Below are positions 62,201-64,000 of a DNA stretch of 64,000 nucleotides, piece after piece. The stretch is taken from assembly GCF_032854445.1 (NCBI RefSeq), contig NC_088300.1:3162001-3226000 (forward strand), given 5' to 3'. Source of the DNA: Liolophura sinensis (taxonomy: Eukaryota; Mollusca; Polyplacophora; Chitonida; Chitonidae). The translations under genes were made by a program, and so were the position numbers. The notes under the pieces were generated by a model, which saw nothing but the letters and a program-made list of their open reading frames with translations, was not told the origin of the DNA and made no database searches. How positions within the stretch are numbered: position 1 is the stretch's first letter; each line of letters opens with the position of its first letter.

Positions 62201-62525
62201 AGCTCGTGTCTTAACCCTGAGTGAGGGATACAGGGATCTTGGTAAGAAACCAAATGCATACTTATAACATGTGCTTTTGTTGATTTCTGTTATAACGCCC
62301 TTACATTTACATTCTAAGCATTAGCCTACATTTTATCAGAATAACAAGGTTACCTTTCCCTCTCAAATTCTGCTAACCCAATCACTTTTAAATTCTAATG
62401 AATACATGCTTCACAATAAACTTTCAGGTCACCTCGTCCTTTTTGACAGGCTCCGCATCCAGGTCTTCCTTGCCATCCAGAGCTTCATCTTCATCCTGTA
62501 TATCTTCTATTATTCCCAGGTCAGA
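38294..62525 (-). CDS. CEBPZ: CEBPZ (CBF/Mak21/Noc1 family), 28 exons read, 5' end off window
   Basis: Exons (5' to 3'): 62433-62525, 61997-62067, 60991-61253, 60705-60816, 59892-60080, 59370-59437, 58936-59061, 58586-58631, 52389-52432, 51964-52048, 51565-51649, 49186-49282, 48458-48542, 48219-48333, 45687-45828, 45378-45458, 45001-45048, 44613-44787, 44203-44339, 43709-43808, 42932-43067, 42314-42420, 41083-41140, 40658-40866, 39656-39758, 39283-39319, 38654-38735, 38294-38433. These give about 1010 residues against about 1054 in human. Diagnostic blocks: [75 protein letters not shown], then an acidic region and [10 protein letters not shown]...NKDNA...KQLNWE with a basic C-terminal tail. 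Family members form HEAT-like Noc1 scaffolds in nucleolar pre-60S assembly; human CEBPZ is also reported as an HSP70-promoter CCAAT factor. All phases agree except one extra base at about 61012. The first coding exon was not found. Confidence 0.96.
38830..39035 (-). mobile_element. SINE family 1 copy, degraded
   Basis: The minus strand carries family 1 from a partial head to the tail. The plus strand reads TGTTTTACTCCGTACTCACA, CACCAACATGCCCGGGAGAA, CATGAGCTAGACTTGAACTT. It lies in a 3' CEBPZ intron. Confidence 0.8.
39160..39230 (-). mobile_element. SINE family 1 tail fragment
   Basis: The plus strand reads TTACTTATTCATTTGATGTG, TGTTTTATGCTGTACTCCAG, AATATTTCACTTTAACGGCC, the reverse of the family 1 tail. 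It lies within 60 bases of the CEBPZ exon at 39283. Confidence 0.75.
39435..39635. mobile_element. MITE-like element, family B, copy 3
   Basis: The interior GCACTTTCAGAAGCCCATAA ... GTCACTTCCAAATGCTAATT and the right end TTTTAGGCGAAATACAGTT match copy 1. The left end is degenerate. It ends about 20 bases before the 3' boundary of the CEBPZ exon at 39656. Confidence 0.65.
39905..40150 (-). mobile_element. SINE family 1 copy
   Basis: Well preserved in reverse: (TTTA)n then TTTGATTGGTGTTTTATGCC, GTACTCAAGAATATTTCCCT, GGGGGAAACCCACAACCATC, CATGAGCTGGACTTGAACTC. The tRNA-like head is partly missing. Confidence 0.88.
41405..42313. repeat. About 100-bp minisatellite derived from a CEBPZ exon/donor junction
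   Basis: About nine tandem units directly follow (in minus sense) the 3' end of CEBPZ exon 42314-42420. Each unit carries ACTCACCTAAGAAGTTATCA plus ACTGCTCTATCACTGAGGAA. This matches the true boundary ACTCAC/CCAAGAAGTCATCA plus AACTCTCCATCACTA, so about 30 exon bases and about 36 intron bases are included. In minus sense each copy keeps a GTGAGTA donor-like sequence. The frame is not kept open, so the copies look non-coding. Confidence 0.92.
44264..44464. repeat. Partial tandem duplication of a CEBPZ exon and its acceptor
   Basis: 44264-44350 (part of the real exon 44203-44339 plus its acceptor) is repeated at 44381-44464: both read CACTACAGTACAGGGGG and TGTGGGACGGGTTGTACTGG. Only a few substitutions and a two-base length difference separate them, so the duplication is fairly recent. 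The upstream copy (in minus sense) has an identical TTGTAG acceptor but is out of frame if spliced. Confidence 0.9.
46088..46275. repeat. 45-bp tandem repeat, about 4 copies
   Basis: The unit is AATCTAAATGGATTCCCTTA, GGTTTGCTTTGTGGGAATCC, ACCAC, in the CEBPZ intron between exons 48219-48333 and 45687-45828. Confidence 0.92.
46276..47380. other. CEBPZ intron; no structure recognised
   Basis: AT-rich intronic DNA. A short triplication ATGATCATTTCATGTCTCC lies at about 46970-47020. No coding exon was seen. Confidence 0.4.
47380..47730. repeat. 45/27-bp tandem repeat in a CEBPZ intron
   Basis: GTAGGCTTGTCCACATTATA with CATCTGAAGGTGTGAATTGT and TTTCT repeats at 45 bases in the left part. The right part is a shorter version lacking the GAAGGTGTGAATTG segment. 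The same short-from-long pattern occurs at 49.4-51.56 kb. Confidence 0.88.
47837..48044. mobile_element. MITE-like element, family A, copy 2
   Basis: TA-flanked element starting ATTCTTCTAACGTTTTGCAT and ending AATGGTTGAGAAAT. It is collinear inside with the copy at 6935-7126 (TTCTGAAGGCATTAT, GATAAAATTATGTTCT, TGTCTGTAAAATCAAA). The inverted ends are more degenerate than in copy 1. It lies in a CEBPZ intron. Confidence 0.65.
48727..48815 (-). mobile_element. SINE family 1 3' fragment
   Basis: The plus strand reads TTTATTTATTTATTTGATTG, GTGTTTTAAGCTGCACTCAA, GAACATTTCACTTATACGAC, CAGCATTATGGTGGGAGG: the reverse of the family 1 3' third. Confidence 0.85.
49420..50600. repeat. 75-bp minisatellite, about 16 copies
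   Basis: The unit is TACTGTAAGTATCAGATCAA, ACGTGTACATATTGTGCCTT, TAGGGAGAGCCTTTAAATCA, GTCTGAACATGTAGA. It shares the core AGATCAAACGTGTACATACA and GTGCCTTTAGGGA with the adjoining 46-bp array, which looks like an internally shortened form. It is in the CEBPZ intron between exons 51565-51649 and 49186-49282. Confidence 0.95.
50600..51564. repeat. 46-bp minisatellite derived from a CEBPZ exon/donor junction
   Basis: About 21 units of GTGCCTTTAGGGAAATGTTT, CATGTCAGATCAAATGTATA, CATACA run directly into the CEBPZ exon at 51565. The real junction reads TCAGATCAAATGTGTACATA, C / TGTGCCTTTAGGGAAATGTT. Each unit therefore holds about 20 bases of exon (encoding NISLKA in minus sense) plus the GTATGT donor and about 25 intron bases. 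Confidence 0.95.
52622..53455. repeat. 54-bp minisatellite built of 18-bp subunits
   Basis: Units such as GCCGTATCTGACTCTACC, ACCATATCCAACCTGTCT, GCCATATCTGCCTCGCCC alternate to form a 54-base higher-order repeat, about 15 copies. Frames of about 315 codons stay open on both strands for arithmetic reasons. It is in the CEBPZ intron between exons 58586-58631 and 52389-52432. Confidence 0.93.
53542..53735 (-). mobile_element. Gag-like fossil fragment of an LTR-type retroelement
   Basis: A minus-strand open stretch includes [20 protein letters not shown] and [19 protein letters not shown], with [12 protein letters not shown]. This resembles the helical gag segment (SMxxYxxxFExLY...LPxxxLAxxLL.S) of copia-like and related elements. 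It is a broken remnant in a CEBPZ intron, bordered by minisatellites on both sides. Some gag-like similarity is also seen at the far flank near 54.73-54.80 kb, so an array may have grown inside the remnant. No LTRs were identified. Age unknown. Confidence 0.45.
53735..54752. repeat. 15/21-bp minisatellite
   Basis: Mixed units TCTGTACACCATCAACCTCAG (21 bases, shown as 20 plus one: TCTGTACACCATCAACCTCA, G) and TCTGTACACCATCAA (15 bases) over about 1 kb. All unit lengths are multiples of three, so open frames of about 360-470 codons appear on both strands. In one minus-strand frame it would read [12 protein letters not shown]. No evidence of expression can be seen. Confidence 0.93.
54840..58145. 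repeat. 72-bp minisatellite, about 46 copies
   Basis: The unit is CATACACTCCCTGTCATTCT, GCAGACTTTGTGCCACTCTG, AGAATCCTACATGTGTGCCA, TATCCTACCCGA. Copies are highly similar; TACCTGTCATT, GCGTGCC and ATGTCAT variants form patches. Seventy-two bases equals 24 codons, giving continuous frames of 1138 codons (plus) and 1172 codons (minus) that are repeat artefacts. Diverged flanking units continue to about 58320. It fills a CEBPZ intron. Confidence 0.95.
59150..59262 (-). mobile_element. Old SINE-like tail fragment
   Basis: TTTATTTACTTGATTTCTGT, TTAATGCAGCAGTCAAAAAT, TTTGCACTTAAATGATGGC resembles a diverged reverse family 1 tail. Weak. Confidence 0.4.
61478..61850 (+). mobile_element. tRNA-derived SINE, family 2
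   Basis: The head CCCGGATAGCACAGTTGGTA with GAGCGTCCGC holds an A-box-like sequence, and GGATCAATCC a B-box-like one. The body contains CTCGGGCGGGGCGGCTTACT, and the tail reads TTGTTGAGTACGACGTTAAA, CCCCAAGCACTCACTCACTC. It differs from family 1 in head and body but shares its GAGTACGNCGTNAAAC tail motif. It lies between the second and third CEBPZ exons read here. Confidence 0.88.
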
Positions 62526-63868
62526 CTGAAACAAATGGCAACTGTTCAAAACCTTTTCTTTTCCCCTCCAATCCATGATGCTTTTCTGAAAATCATTTTC
62601 TTCGCAAAAGTTATTCTTTTCACACAAATGCATTGAATAGCCAGAGTCTGCACTGACATGTCATACACATGCATGAAAGGTTTTTCTGAAACACTGTTTA
62701 TCACTGGGGGGATTTTTTTTTCCTTTCATCTCAGGAGCCATGGTTGGGTCAATGAAAAACTGGAAAGTGACCATACTCCATTATTTGATATCCTGAATTG
62801 TTCGATGTCATCTCAGGAAATGGTTAACACCATGAAAAGTGTGCTCATCAAAATCAAGTTTAAAAGAATGTCCTCATTGCCGTTCACTAAGAGGACTATC
62901 TCCCTTCTCTAACCACAATGGCCCCCGCAGCAAAAGGTGCAGTCAGCCAACAGCATTCTGTGTCAGAGTATACAGAGGGGATTAGCATGCACTAGATATA
63001 CTGGGGATTAGAAATCACAGTTGGTATTCACGATAGAAAACTGTCGCTTATTCTATGACTAAAACATGGGTTAGAAAACAGAGATAAAAGCGGACCAAGC
63101 TGCATGGATGGTCTTGGCAAGATGACAGTTTTCATTGGTGTTGGTGTTGAATTTCTGTCAGGTGTGCCTTTACTGAGTGGAATATACCTTGAATATTTTG
63201 TGTGCAGGCAAGTTGAGAGGTAAGAGCCACAGCTGACACTGTTTTTGGACTTGGTGTGAACCAGTGTATGGTTTACCAAAGCCTTCCCCTGTGGCAATAA
63301 TACCATGCCAGCCTAGTATAAAGAGAGGAACTGAAATAGCACATGGCACTAACCCAAAGCTAAACTGGCATACCAACATACTGTCCAGATTCCGTTTAAC
63401 GTAAAAAATGGAGAAAATTCACTAAAAATAACAGTTTGAATCCTAGCTTATTTGGTATCCTCCAATTCCCTAGAATGCTCAAAATATAAGTATGTCAAAG
63501 CCAGAATGGGGAAACCATCTTTCAACAGTGCTCCAATTGTTAAATCAAGCAAACTCAAACCAATGCCCTCCAAGTTTAGAATTTGAATGTGCCGTAGGCT
63601 GATTTACCAAAATACTTTCTCTGTCTCTTTTAAGAGCAATTGTTGGGATAAAATTTTTGCAGCCCATTGTCCTGCTCGAAGCTCGAATTTCAAACTACCC
63701 GGTGCTTAGCCCCAAACTCCTAACTCCTTTTCTAATACTGACCTATGGTCATTGGAGTGTCTATGCTAAGTAACAGTCTTAATTTTGCACTCAACAAAAG
63801 TCTTGGCCGATTGCCTTTCTTATCACACAAGACACCAACCTGAAGACCTGCTTTCCGCATCCACCGCA
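62526..63868. other. CEBPZ upstream intron or 5' region; no exon found
   Basis: The first CEBPZ coding exon (about 50 residues in human) should lie upstream of 62525 on the minus strand. No open stretch here matches it, so it probably lies past the right edge. Nothing else was recognised. Confidence 0.4.
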
Positions 63869-64000
63869 CCGTATGTCCCTACTTGCTTTAGAATAGATTT
63901 ATTATAGCCATGAAGGCTTCCACGGTACACACACATCAGCCACTGCCACCATCTTGAGCAGCTATAATAAATCAATTCTAAAGCCAGTAGAGAAGTACGG
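63869..64000. repeat. Foldback with about 40-base arms at window end
   Basis: 63869-63908 (CCGTATGTCCCTACTTGCTT, TAGAATAGATTTATTATAGC) is nearly the reverse complement of 63961-64000, with a 52-base loop between them. The second arm reaches the last base, so the true outer end is unknown. It could be a small MITE or a foldback. Confidence 0.75.

Overview
The window is animal genomic DNA, and a mollusc or close lophotrochozoan relative fits best. The genes have many small exons with GT-AG introns. Their proteins align to conserved metazoan families. The intergenic DNA carries many copies of a tRNA-derived SINE of a kind I associate with molluscs; that assignment is from memory, not from a search. 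No bacterial or organellar features were seen.

Five genes can be read exon by exon. (1) Minus strand, 1-888: the 5' coding part of an unrecognised protein that runs off the left edge. (2) Plus strand, 3853-5262: a short two-exon gene of the LURAP1/LURAP1L leucine-rich-adaptor family. It is divergent from gene 1, with a large foldback repeat in the space before it. (3) Minus strand, 17479-29024: a complete seven-exon gene for a 251-residue coiled-coil protein that I do not recognise. Its largest intron holds an old Ty3/gypsy-type LTR fossil. (4) Plus strand, 29192-36495: DRAP1 (NC2-alpha), the histone-fold corepressor that pairs with DR1. It is complete in seven exons and head-to-head with gene 3. 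(5) Minus strand, 38294-62525: CEBPZ (Noc1/Mak21-type ribosome-biogenesis protein). Twenty-eight coding exons were read here, and the first coding exon lies beyond the right edge or was not found. DRAP1 and CEBPZ converge tail to tail.

Tandem repeats fill roughly a quarter of the window: a 53-bp array (13.0-16.6 kb), 56-bp (18.8-20.8), 40-bp (21.2-21.65), 18-bp (33.45-34.2), about 100-bp (41.4-42.3), 75-bp then 46-bp (49.4-51.56), 54-bp (52.6-53.45), 15/21-bp (53.7-54.75) and 72-bp (54.84-58.14). Because 72 and 54 are divisible by three, several arrays carry long open frames on both strands that are not genes.

The most interesting pattern is that at least two intronic minisatellites of CEBPZ abut an exon. 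Their repeat units contain the end of that exon plus its 5' splice site, so the intron holds many decoy copies of the splice junction. A weaker third case lies in gene 3, and a separate partial exon duplication occurs elsewhere in CEBPZ. Other structures include two MITE-like families with terminal inverted repeats in several copies, a foldback of about 220-bp arms, two SINE families sharing a 3' tail, a gag-like fossil fragment next to the CEBPZ arrays, and a one-base frame discrepancy in a CEBPZ N-terminal exon.
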